Shown piece after piece: positions 37,229 through 47,194 of a DNA stretch of 52,295 nt. This stretch comes from Alphaproteobacteria bacterium (GTDB lineage: Bacteria > Pseudomonadota > Alphaproteobacteria > UBA828). The stretch's first letter is position 1, and every line of letters begins with the position of its first letter. The stretch covers positions 1-52,295 of the forward strand of contig JAJEEP010000026.1 of the NCBI GenBank assembly GCA_022820945.1, written 5' to 3'. Under the pieces are notes generated by a model, which saw nothing but the letters and a program-made list of their open reading frames with translations, made no database searches and was not told the origin of the DNA. Position numbers and translations under genes: made by a program.

Positions 37229-38140
37229 ATGACAACCACTCCCACGGACATCGCACAGAACGCGCGCGACTACGCCCGCATCGAAGCCGCGATCCTTTAC
37301 CTGCAGGAGCACTTCCGCGATCAACCGAGCCTCGATGACGTCGCGCGGAAGACCGGTCTCAGCCCTCATCACTTCCAGCGCCTTTTCCGCCGTTGGGCGG
37401 GCATCTCGCCCAAACGCTTCGGCCAATATCTCACGCTCGATTACGCCAAGGCGCAGCTCGAAGTCTCCGCCTCGATCCTCGATGCCGCGTACGACGCCGG
37501 CCTCTCCGGCCCCTCCCGACTGCACGATCTCTTCGTCACGTACGAGGCGATGAGTCCCGGCGCCTTCAAGCAGGGCGGCGACGGCGTGGAAATCTCGTAC
37601 GGCGTGCACCCGAGCCCCTTCGGCCCCTGCTTCATCGGCCAGACCGAACGCGGCATTTGCGCCCTCGGCTTCGCCGACGACCACAGGAGCGACGCCCAAG
37701 CCGTCCGTGCCGAGTTCGAACGCCGCTGGCCTGCCGCGCGCTTTCGCGAAGGCCGGGCCGCGACCGAAGCCATCGTGGCGCGCATTTTCGACGGTCGGCG
37801 GGCGACAGCCGCCGAGCCGCTCCGGCTCGCGCTCTGCGGCACCAACTTCCAGCTCAAGGTATGGGAAGCGCTGCTGCGCATCCCGCCCGGACGTATCACG
37901 TCGTACCACGCACTCGCCCAGGCATTGGGGCTGCCGCGCTCAGCCCGCGCGGTGGGCGGCGCGGTCGCCGCCAACCCGATCTCCTACCTGATTCCCTGCC
38001 ACCGGGTGATCCGGCGCTCGGGCCGCATCTCGAACTACGAGTGGGGCCCCGCCCGCAAGCGCGTCATGCTGGGCTGGGAGGCGGCACAGTTTGGTTCTGA
38101 AGACCCGGACGCCGGGCAGGGTCAGGCTGCTCTTGCCTGA
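37229..38140 (+). CDS. AraC-type regulator fused to methylated-DNA-protein cysteine methyltransferase (Ada-like)
   Basis: A 303-residue two-domain protein. An AraC-type helix-turn-helix pair (about 20-105; PSLDDVARKTGLSPHHFQRL) is joined to an alkyltransferase domain (about 125-290) with the acceptor cysteine C257 in PCHRV and the ISNYEWG end. E. coli Ada has a further N-terminal zinc/methyl-phosphotriester domain, which is absent here. How the regulator half is switched is therefore unclear. AGGAGGG precedes ATG 37229. The 3' end overlaps the convergent hydroxylase gene by 19 bases. Confidence 0.9.
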   Translation: MTTTPTDIAQNARDYARIEAAILYLQEHFRDQPSLDDVARKTGLSPHHFQRLFRRWAGISPKRFGQYLTLDYAKAQLEVSASILDAAYDAGLSGPSRLHDLFVTYEAMSPGAFKQGGDGVEISYGVHPSPFGPCFIGQTERGICALGFADDHRSDAQAVRAEFERRWPAARFREGRAATEAIVARIFDGRRATAAEPLRLALCGTNFQLKVWEALLRIPPGRITSYHALAQALGLPRSARAVGGAVAANPISYLIPCHRVIRRSGRISNYEWGPARKRVMLGWEAAQFGSEDPDAGQGQAALA

Positions 38141-40580
38141 ACCTCACGAATGAGGGCGCGGAGCTTGCTCGGCGGCAAGGGCAGGCTGTCGATGGTCACG
38201 CCCAAAGGCTTGAGCGCGTCCTCGATGGCCGCCGCGATCGCCGGCGGGCCGCCCATGCGCCCGCCCTCGCCACCGCCCTTCACGCCGTACTCGGTGAAGG
38301 GGGACGGCGTCTCGACATGGCCCACGACGATATCGGCCGGCGACTCCTTGATCGTCGGGATCAGGTAGTCGGTCCAGAGCGCGGTGGTGAGCTGGCCGGC
38401 CTCGTCGTAGCTGAACTCCTCGAAGAGCGCCGTGCCGATGCCGTTCACCGTGCCGCCCCGGATGTGCCCCTCCAGCGTCATCGGGTTCACCATCGTGCCG
38501 CAGTCGTGCACGGCGGCGTAGTGGAGGAAGTGCACCTGCCCGGTCTCGATATCCACCTCGACCACCGGGATGTGACAGCTGTGGCCCATGATCGGGTAGA
38601 AGATGCCCATGTGCCGCTCGTCGGGGTCCGGCAAAGTGGTTACCGGGTGGTCGTAGACGTAGGTCGCGTCGAGCCCGCTGGTGAGGTCGAGGTCCTCCGG
38701 CATGCTGAGCCGGTAATAGTGCGCCTTGTCGGCAAGCTCGGCGATGCTCATCTTCATGTCGGGCACGCCCTTGACCTGCACCGCGCCGTCCTGAAGCGTG
38801 AGGTCGCGCACGTCCGCCTCCATCAGGTGGGCGGCGATGCGGAGCAGCTTCTCCCGGATCTTGCCGGCAGCACCGACGATGGCGCCGGTGACCATGACGG
38901 TAAACCGGCTCCCGCCCGGCCCGGTCGAGTTGAGGCCCTGATCGGTGTCCGAATAGGTGATTTCGATATCCGCCGGGTCGATGGTGAGCTGCTCGGCCAG
39001 CACCTGGGCCGCCACTGTCTCCGGGCTGTTGCCCCAGAAGGGTGAGTGCAGCGTGACGAAGGCCTTGCCGGTGGGGTCGATCTTGACCGAGACCCCGTCC
39101 GGCGAGCTGGTCCACTCGACGCCCGGCTCCAGGTTCCACATCCAGAACTCGGTGGCGCTGAAGACGCTCCGCTCCTGGCACGTGGCGACGCCGATGCCGA
39201 TGTAGCGGCCGTGCTTCCGTGCCTCGGCCTGTTTCGCCCGCCAGCCCTCCACATCGGCAAGCTTCAGGGTCTCGTCGAGCACCGCCTGGTAGTTGCCGCT
39301 GTCGTACATGTTCCCGGTCGGGATCAGATAGGGGAACTGGTCGGGCTGAATGAAGTTCTGTCGGCGCAACGCGATCCGGTCGACGCCGAGCTCGTCCGCT
39401 GCCGCATCCACCAGCCGCTCGATGACGAAGTTCGCGACCTCGGAGCCGAAGCCGCGATAGGCGCCCTGCTGGCACTTGTTGGTGAGCACCGCGGCGAGAT
39501 CGACCTCGACGCTGTTGATGCGGTAGGGGCCGACGCATTGCGAGAGCGCGTTGCCGTGCTGGCCGACGCCGAACTGCAGATAGGCGCCGTAATCGTCGAT
39601 GATCCGGGTCTTGAGGCTGAGCAGCGTGCCGTCGCGCTTCAACGCGAGTCTGGCGTAGTAGACCCGGTCGGAGGCGTGGTTGTCGCAGCTCGTGGTGTTG
39701 TCGATCCGGTCTTCCATGAACTTGACCGGCCGGCCCACCGCGCGCGCCAGGATCGCCGCCAGCACCGGGACCTTGTGGACGAACATCTTGCTGCCGAAGC
39801 TGCCGCCCGCGAGCGTCGGCACGATGTTGAGCTTGTGAGGTGCGACGCGGAGCGTGCTCGCGATCATCCAGCCGCAGTAGTTGTACATCGAGGTGTTGCA
39901 CTGGATGGTGAAGCGCCCCGCGCCGTTGTCGAAGCTTGCGACGGCCCCCACCGTCTCCAGCGGCTGGCCGCCCGAGCGCGGCCAGCGGAAGCGACGCTCG
40001 ATCACCAGATCGGCAGCGGCGAAGTCCTCCTTCACCGGACCGAAGGTGAGCGTGCGCTCGAGCGCAATGTTTGTATTACCTCGGTCAGGATGTAGGACGG
40101 CATCGCCTGTGGACGTCAGCGCCTCCTCGGGGTCGACCACAGGAGGCAGCGGCTCGTATTCGACCTCGATCAGGTCGCACGCGTCCTCGGCGATGTAGCG
40201 ATCCTCCGCCGCCACGGCCGCCACCGCCTCGCCGACATGGCGCACCCGGTCGTGGGCAATGGCGGGCTGGAGCACCGGCGGGCTTGCCCACGTTGGCAGC
40301 GGATCGCAGACTCGGGCCGCGTCGGCACCGGTCATCACGCAGAGCACGCCGGGGAGCGCGGCCGCCTTGCTCACGTCGATGGAGACGATGCGTGCATGGG
40401 CGTGGGGGCTGCGCAGCACGGCGGCGTGCGCCATCTCCGGCATGTTGATGTCGTCGGCGTAGATGCCCTTGCCGACGAGAAGGCGCGGGTCCTCCACCCG
40501 CTTCATGCTCTTGCCGATCCATTGCAGGTCGGCGCGAGGCTTCTCGCGCTGACGGCTCTCGGGGATGTGGCCGCGCTCGC

Positions 40581-40584
<4 letters not shown>
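38122..40584 (-). CDS. Molybdenum hydroxylase large subunit, cluster A (XDH/CODH family)
   Basis: An 820-residue molybdopterin-cytosine-dinucleotide-type large subunit. After an IPESRQREKP lead it has SMKRVEDPRLLVGKGIYADD, the a/b hammerhead (AVLRSPHAHARI), the GGSFGSKMF loop, the active-site loop GAYRGFGSEV and the C-terminal GVKGGGEGGRMGGPPA with the catalytic glutamate. The loop is not AYXCSFR, so CO oxidation by a form I enzyme is unlikely. It overlaps the small subunit by four bases and is the last gene of a six-gene operon. Substrate unknown. Confidence 0.88.
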
Positions 40585-41063
<479 letters not shown>

Positions 41064-41075
41064 GGTGCGTCCCCC

Positions 41076-41933
41076 TCAGCCGCAACGCCCGGCGGCCCGG
41101 CGCACGGTCCGCTTGGTCAGCGCGGCAATCGCGTCCCGCCGATAGGCGGCATCGGCATGGCTGTCGCTGTGCGGATCGACCGCGCCGGCGGCCGCCGACG
41201 CCGCAGCGTCGAGCCGCGCATCGTCGATCGGCCCGCCGACCAGCGCTTCTTCCGCCGGCTCGAGCCGTGCGGCGTGCTCGCCGACACCGCTCGCCACCAC
41301 GCGAGCCGCCTCGCAGCGCCCATTCGCGAGGGTTACGGTCGTCGCGACCACGGCGATGGCGAAGTCGCCGTGCCGGTTGCTGATCTCGGCGAAGGCCCAG
41401 CCGTTGGCACCGCGGCCGGGAATGCGAATTTCGACCAGCATCTCGTCCTGCTGCCGCGCCGTCTCGTAGGTACCGAGAAAGAAGTCCTCCGCCCCGACCT
41501 CGCGCCTACCGCGCAGGCTCTGCAGCACCAGCGTGGCACCCATCGCCACCATCACCGCCGGCGCCTCCGACGAGGGATCGGCGTGACAGAGATTGCCGCC
41601 GAGGGTGCCGCGATTGCGCACCGTGTGGTGGGCGATCGACTCGTAGGCTTCGGTCAGCAACGGGCAGCGCTCCCGGATCAGCGGCGAGTGCTTGACGTCG
41701 TTGTGCCGCGCCAGCGCACCGATGGCGATGCCGTCGCCGTCCTCCCTGATGTAGCCGATATCCGGGATCCGGTTGATGTCGATCAGGCAGGCGGGCTTCA
41801 CCAGCCTGAGGTTCATCATGGCGATCAGGCTCTGGCCGCCTGCCAGGATATGGGCGTCGGGGTTGTCCGCGAGCGCCTGCAGCGCATCGTCCACGCTTGC
41901 GGCCCGCAGGTAGCGGAAGCGAGCGGGCTTCAT
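41076..41933 (-). CDS. Molybdenum hydroxylase FAD-binding medium subunit, cluster A
   Basis: A 285-residue FAD subunit of the CoxM type. The two FAD loops are ILAGGQSLIAMMNLRL (about 29-44) and HTVRNRGTLGGNLCHADPSS. The start ATG overlaps the stop of the preceding medium-subunit gene of cluster B by four bases, which couples the two enzyme systems in one transcript. It belongs with the small and large subunits that follow it. Confidence 0.88.
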   Translation of the reverse strand: MKPARFRYLRAASVDDALQALADNPDAHILAGGQSLIAMMNLRLVKPACLIDINRIPDIGYIREDGDGIAIGALARHNDVKHSPLIRERCPLLTEAYESIAHHTVRNRGTLGGNLCHADPSSEAPAVMVAMGATLVLQSLRGRREVGAEDFFLGTYETARQQDEMLVEIRIPGRGANGWAFAEISNRHGDFAIAVVATTVTLANGRCEAARVVASGVGEHAARLEPAEEALVGGPIDDARLDAAASAAAGAVDPHSDSHADAAYRRDAIAALTKRTVRRAAGRCG

Positions 41934-42733
41934 CGGGCGAGAGCGTCGCGGACGGCGCGTTTCGCCATCACGCCGATGAGGTGGGAGCGGTAGTCCTTGT
42001 CGGCATGCAGATCCTCGTTGAGCCCCTCGCTCGACATCGCGATTCCGTCGAGGGCTTCGGCGGCGAAGTCGCGCGCGAGCGCCTGCTCCATCTCCGGCAC
42101 GCGAAAGACGTAGGACCTTGCGCCCGTGACGGCGAGGCGTACGGCGCCGTCTGCCGCGCGCGACACCATCACCGCGACCACTGCAAAGCGCGAGGCCTGG
42201 TTGCCGAACTTGGCCCAGCCCGCGCGCTCGGGCACCGGGAATTCCACCGAGACCACGATCTCGCCGTCCTCCAGCGCGGTCTCGTAGAGGCCAGTGAAGA
42301 AGTCGTCGGCGGCGATGGCGCGTCGGTCGGTGTTGACCGTGGCACCGAGGCCGAGCAGGCCGGCCGGGTAGTCGGCCGCCGGATCGGCGAAGCAGATCGA
42401 ACCCCCGATGGTCCCGCGGTTGCGCACCTGCACGTCGCCGATGGAGCCCGCAAGCGCCGCAAGCGCCGAGATCGCCGACCTCACCTCCGGCGATTCCGCG
42501 ACCGCTACGTGCCGCGTCATCGCCCCGATCCGCAGATTACTGTCGCTCCGCTCGATCCCGGCCAGCGACTCGATTCCGTTGAGATCGACCAGATCGGCGC
42601 AGGAAGCGAGGCGAAAGCGCATGGTCGGGAGCAGGCTCATGCCGCCGGCGAGCGGGCGTCCGTCCTCGCTCTCGGTGAGGCGGGCCTTCGCGTCGTCGAG
42701 CGAGGCAGGCCGGTGGTAGGTGAACGGATACAT
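41930..42733 (-). CDS. Molybdenum hydroxylase FAD-binding medium subunit, cluster B
   Basis: A 267-residue FAD subunit with PLAGGMSLLPTMRFRL and VRNRGTIGGSICFADPAADY as its FAD loops. It is clearly different from the cluster A medium subunit and closer to CoxM-type proteins. It follows the cluster B small subunit by 12 bases and overlaps the cluster A medium-subunit gene. Two medium subunits are thus neighbours in the middle of the operon. Confidence 0.88.
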   Translation of the reverse strand: MYPFTYHRPASLDDAKARLTESEDGRPLAGGMSLLPTMRFRLASCADLVDLNGIESLAGIERSDSNLRIGAMTRHVAVAESPEVRSAISALAALAGSIGDVQVRNRGTIGGSICFADPAADYPAGLLGLGATVNTDRRAIAADDFFTGLYETALEDGEIVVSVEFPVPERAGWAKFGNQASRFAVVAVMVSRAADGAVRLAVTGARSYVFRVPEMEQALARDFAAEALDGIAMSSEGLNEDLHADKDYRSHLIGVMAKRAVRDALAR

Positions 42734-42745
42734 CGCCCCCTCCCC

Positions 42746-43219
<474 letters not shown>

Positions 43220-43246
43220 CGCTCTCCCTCAGCCCCGATCCCGGCC

Positions 43247-45616
43247 CTAGTGCCGCGCCCGCTTCGCGTCCTCGATGGCGCGCCAGATCTTCCTGGGCGT
43301 CATCGGCTGAGTAATCTGCCGCACGCCGAGATGCCAGAGCGCATCGGTCACCCCGTTGCAGATACAGGCGGGCGCACCGATGGTGCCGCTCTCTCCCGCG
43401 CCCTTGGCCCCGAGCGGGTTGCCCAGCGCCCGCGTGAAGTACGAGTCGAGCCCGAAGGCAGGTACGTCCTCCGCGTGGGGTATGGCGTAGTCCATGAAGG
43501 TGCCCGAGAGGTACTGGCCGCTCTCGGCATCGTAGGCGCATTCCTCCATCAAGGCCTGGCCGATGCCCTGGACCAGCCCGCCGTGGACCTGCCCATGCAG
43601 CACCATGGGATTGATGACCGTGCCGACATCGTCCACCGCCCAGTAGTCGCGCAGCGTCACCGCGCAGGTCTCGGGATCGACCAGCACGACGCAGAGGTGG
43701 ACGGCCGACGGATAGGTGCAATCGGCGGGGTCGAAGAACGAGGTCTCCTCCAGGCCGATCTCCAGATCGGCCGGCCGGTCGCCGGAATGGTAGGACGCGT
43801 TGGCCACGGCCGCGAACGAGAGCTTCCGGTCCGTGCCCTTGACGGTGAACTCGCCGTCGGCGAGGTCGAGGTCTTCGGGCGCGCACTCCATCATGTGCGC
43901 CGCCATGCGCTTGGCCTTCGCCACCACCCGATCGGCTGCGGTGTAGACGGCCATGCCGGCGGTGGATAGGGAGCGTGAGCCCCAGGTGCCGATGCCCATG
44001 GGCACGCGGTCGGTATCGCCCTCCACCAGGTCGATGTGGTCGATGTCGCAGCCGAGGCGGTCGGCCGCGATCTGGCTCCAGGTGGTCTCGTGGCCCTGCC
44101 CGTGGCTGTGGCTGCCGGCGAACACGGTGATGCGCCCGTCCGGATGCACGCGGACGCTGGCGACGTCGTAGCAGCCGACCTTGGCGCCGAGGTCGTTCAT
44201 CATCTTCACCGGGCCGGCGCCGGCCATGTCGAAGAAGGCCGCAACGCCGATGCCCATCCACTGGCCTTCCACCCTGAGCCGTGCCTGCTCTGCGCGGAGC
44301 GCATCGTAGTCGGCGAGCGCCTTGGTCTTCGCCATGAGCACCGGCGGGTCGCCGGAATCGTAGGTAATGCCGAGGGCTGTCTGATACGGGAACTTCTCCG
44401 GCGGGATCAGGTTGCGCGCGCGCAGCTCCAAGGGGTCGATGCCCATCTCCTGGGCGCCATTCTCGATCATGCGCTCGACCTGATAAACGGCTTCGGGCCG
44501 GCCGGCACCGCGGTAGGCATCCACCGGTGTCGCGTTGGTGTAGACCGCGCGCACGGTGGTGTGGATCGCCGGGATGTCGTATGCGCACGAGAGCATCGTG
44601 AAGTGATAGGCGTTCGTGATGCTCGCCTGCCACTGGCTCTCGTAGGCGCCGAAGGCGGCCAGGGTCTCGAACCTCACGCCGAGGATCTTGCCGTTCTCGT
44701 CGAAGCCCATGCGGCCCACGGTGTGGTGGTCTCTCGCGTGCGTGTCGCCCAGCAGGCATTCGGAGCGCGTGCCAACCCAGCGCACGGGCCGGTCGCATTC
44801 AATCGCGCCCCACAACACGAGCGCCTCTTCGGGATAGTGATAGAGCTTCATCCCGAAGCCGCCGCCGACATCGGGCGCAATCACCCTGAGCTTGTGCTCG
44901 GGAATGTGCAGCGACCTGGTGAAGTAGCGGCGCACGATGTGCGGCGCCTGGTTGGTGGTCCACACCGTGTAGCGGTCGTTGACCCGGTCGTAATGGCCGA
45001 GATACGCGCGGGGCTCCATCGAGGCGGCGGTGACGCGATTGGTGGGCACCACGACTTCGGTCACGTGATGCGCGTTCGCGAGCGCGGCCTCGGTCTCTGC
45101 CTTCAGGCCGTGCTCGGTGACCATCACCTCGTTGGTGCCGAACTCGGGATGCACAAGCGGGGTGTCGGGGTCGAGCGCCCTGGCGGTGACCGTGTTGGCC
45201 GGCTTCTCCTCGTAAGTGACCTCGATGGCCTCGGCGGCATCGAGGGCCTGGTGGCGGTCCTCGGCCACGACCATGGCGACGATCTCACCCACGCAGCGAA
45301 CCACGCCATCGACGCAGATGAGCGGCCGGTAGGCGGTACGCGAGTCCGCGCCGCTCATGTCCTTGACCGGCCAGACGCCCTCGGCCTCGCCGTGGCCGGC
45401 AGCGGTCCAGTCCGCGCCGGTGAGCACCGCGAGCACCCCCGGCATCGCCGCGGCCTGCGCGGTCTCGACGCGCGTCACCGCCGCATGGGCATGCGGGCTG
45501 CGGACGAAGGCGGCGTGGGCGATGGGCTGGTCGAGGGTGATGTCCTCGACGAACCGGCCGCGCCCCCGGAGGAAGCGCTCATCCTCCCGGCGCCGAATCG
45601 CCTGACCGATGTACAT
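43247..45616 (-). CDS. Molybdenum hydroxylase large subunit, cluster B (form II CoxL-like)
   Basis: A 789-residue large subunit and the first gene of the six-gene operon. It begins MYIGQAIRRREDERFLRGRG, the usual CoxL start, and carries VGGGFGMKLYHYPEE, the active-site loop AYRGAGRPEA and the catalytic-glutamate loop GAKGAGESGTIGAP. AYRGAGR is the mark of form II (CoxL-like) enzymes, whose role in CO oxidation is doubtful. The frame is open up to 45829, but the residues upstream of 45616 are AT-rich, unlike the family, and are best left out. Confidence 0.88.
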   Translation of the reverse strand: MYIGQAIRRREDERFLRGRGRFVEDITLDQPIAHAAFVRSPHAHAAVTRVETAQAAAMPGVLAVLTGADWTAAGHGEAEGVWPVKDMSGADSRTAYRPLICVDGVVRCVGEIVAMVVAEDRHQALDAAEAIEVTYEEKPANTVTARALDPDTPLVHPEFGTNEVMVTEHGLKAETEAALANAHHVTEVVVPTNRVTAASMEPRAYLGHYDRVNDRYTVWTTNQAPHIVRRYFTRSLHIPEHKLRVIAPDVGGGFGMKLYHYPEEALVLWGAIECDRPVRWVGTRSECLLGDTHARDHHTVGRMGFDENGKILGVRFETLAAFGAYESQWQASITNAYHFTMLSCAYDIPAIHTTVRAVYTNATPVDAYRGAGRPEAVYQVERMIENGAQEMGIDPLELRARNLIPPEKFPYQTALGITYDSGDPPVLMAKTKALADYDALRAEQARLRVEGQWMGIGVAAFFDMAGAGPVKMMNDLGAKVGCYDVASVRVHPDGRITVFAGSHSHGQGHETTWSQIAADRLGCDIDHIDLVEGDTDRVPMGIGTWGSRSLSTAGMAVYTAADRVVAKAKRMAAHMMECAPEDLDLADGEFTVKGTDRKLSFAAVANASYHSGDRPADLEIGLEETSFFDPADCTYPSAVHLCVVLVDPETCAVTLRDYWAVDDVGTVINPMVLHGQVHGGLVQGIGQALMEECAYDAESGQYLSGTFMDYAIPHAEDVPAFGLDSYFTRALGNPLGAKGAGESGTIGAPACICNGVTDALWHLGVRQITQPMTPRKIWRAIEDAKRARH

Positions 45617-45671
45617 GAGGCCCCTCCCCCTGCGCGTGCTGCACTTCCTGTCGACCACCCGCACATTCATC

Positions 45672-45724
45672 GTTGTAAGGGTTAGAATGTTAACAACCAA
45701 GGCTAGCCTATCAGCACGTGATAG
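45672..45724. promoter_or_regulatory. Two inverted repeats upstream of the hydroxylase operon (candidate operators)
   Basis: GTTGT (45672-45676) / ACAAC (45693-45697) encloses a TGTTAACA palindrome. Eleven bases further on, CTATCA (45708-45713) and TGATAG (45719-45724) form a second repeat with a five-base spacer. Both lie within about 110 bases upstream of the cluster B large-subunit start, where the promoter of the six-gene operon must be. They are plausible regulator binding sites, but no regulator gene is adjacent. Confidence 0.35.
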
Positions 45725-45847
45725 CAACGCAAAAGGGCGTTGGGTCCTAAATGCGTCGCGATCAATCTCCTCATAGCTCTTGTCTAGTTTAAGACAATTC
45801 ATGCCCAGCGGGGACTCGCTCCTCAGCACCGTTCACTACAATTTTGA

Positions 45848-46879
45848 CTACTTCGGAAATTCCCTAAGCAGGGACATACGCTTTTCCTCGAGCGTAGCGC
45901 GACGCCTATTCAAAAGGTCAAAATCCACGAATGCTTTGTCGTACAAGTCGACTTCCGACACTGTCTCGGGCAACACACTCATGGTATAAATCACTTCTAC
46001 TATGTCTTCCTCCACGTCAAAGCTCGCCTCAAAATTGCTAATTATTGACTCCAACCATTCTAGCATACGGGAATCTGACGACCTACTAACTGGCAATTCA
46101 TCGATTTTCTTATGCAAACTCCACGTGGCGGCTCTACCAGAACCTATATCCTTCCTCATATCTTCCAACTCTCGCCTCGCTCGTCCTCTTGGGCCACCCT
46201 GATCTCCCGATAGAATAGCCACCATCGCATTATTCCCGTGCACCACCGCCGACAGCAAGTGATAATTGGGATGCGATGGATCATCTAACGAAAGTCTCTG
46301 AGATTCGAGCGTAACGCTAGTAGCATTGAGCATAAAGACCACTCTTTCGATGGCCCGTCTATCGAAGAGGGCCATATCAATCTGTTCGCCCCGCAGAGCC
46401 GCCACAAACAAGGCCTCACTGTCATTGAGCAACTCAGAAGTCTGATCACGCATTACAGGTAGCAACGCAGCTATATCTCTGCTGCTCTGAGCAAACCTAC
46501 TAGACTTGAATTGTGGTTTTTCTAGACAACAACTCATCCTTTCCGTTTCATCATCGAGCAATGCTTTTCCTCGAGCAAGAATTCTCTTTCCCATTCGACG
46601 AGCGAACTGTTCATCGACTTCATTATCGATCAAGGAAAGTGAAATTTCGTCCAACTCTCCGGCGTGTTCGATCACTTGTTCCAGTCCTCTAAACATGCTG
46701 CTTATGTTGCTGTACCAAGTAGAGAAAGTGTGGGCTTCTCTTGCGAAATCGTCTTGCTGTGCGTGCGCGGATTTAAGCGCTGCTGTCGCTGAGTATGCAC
46801 ACAAGAAGAGCATAAGAATTGGAGCGATCAACAACGCAGAGCGGATATTAGATGAAGCTAGAGATCTACGTTGCCGCAT
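45848..46879 (-). CDS. AT-rich orphan gene, membrane-anchored helical protein of unknown function
   Basis: A 343-residue protein I do not recognise. A basic lead (MRQRRSLASSN) and one helix (about 13-33, ALLIAPILMLFLCAYSATAA) suggest a signal anchor. The rest is polar and almost wholly helical in appearance, with many Glu, Arg and Leu, an SCCLEK pair of cysteines and a charged end (EEKRMSLLREFPK). AGAGGA lies about eight bases before ATG 46879, so translation is likely. Codon use (TTA, AGA, ATA) and base composition are unlike the neighbours, which points to recent acquisition. The layout is like a sensor input domain without an output domain, but no known domain can be named. Confidence 0.6.
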   Translation of the reverse strand: MRQRRSLASSNIRSALLIAPILMLFLCAYSATAALKSAHAQQDDFAREAHTFSTWYSNISSMFRGLEQVIEHAGELDEISLSLIDNEVDEQFARRMGKRILARGKALLDDETERMSCCLEKPQFKSSRFAQSSRDIAALLPVMRDQTSELLNDSEALFVAALRGEQIDMALFDRRAIERVVFMLNATSVTLESQRLSLDDPSHPNYHLLSAVVHGNNAMVAILSGDQGGPRGRARRELEDMRKDIGSGRAATWSLHKKIDELPVSRSSDSRMLEWLESIISNFEASFDVEEDIVEVIYTMSVLPETVSEVDLYDKAFVDFDLLNRRRATLEEKRMSLLREFPK

Positions 46880-47194
46880 AGAAACATCCTCTTCTTAGTG
46901 AGAGTTGAGTCCAGAATTCTCCATGGTAGTATTTGTTAACCACTTGTCTCGGTGCAGCTGGCAACTGAGTTTTCGCTGACTTTAGACTGACCAAGAGGCC
47001 TATCCTTCGCGCCAGCGACTGGCATCGACCAACATGACTAAAGTGGTGTCGACATCGCTATCGAAACTCTTGCACGCATCACGGCACGTGCCCGCACTAG
47101 CTTGGTCCGTCTCTAGCCTAGGTCCAGAGTGGAGACCCAAAAGCTGAGGGCCAAACAGCGACAATCCAAGAGCAGAAATTCGACGCCTGAGTCT
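46880..47194 (-). other. AT-richer spacer between the orphan gene and hydroxylase cluster C, no gene
   Basis: This 315-base stretch continues the lower-G+C composition of the orphan gene. It should hold the promoter of that gene. I saw no open frame with family features, no RNA gene and no clear terminal repeats of a mobile element. Confidence 0.4.

Noticed and set aside
45617-45829. N-terminal extension of 71 residues for the cluster B large subunit
   Set aside because: The family starts at MYIGQAIRRREDERF. The extra segment is AT-rich, is unlike the family, and contains the inverted repeats expected of a promoter region.
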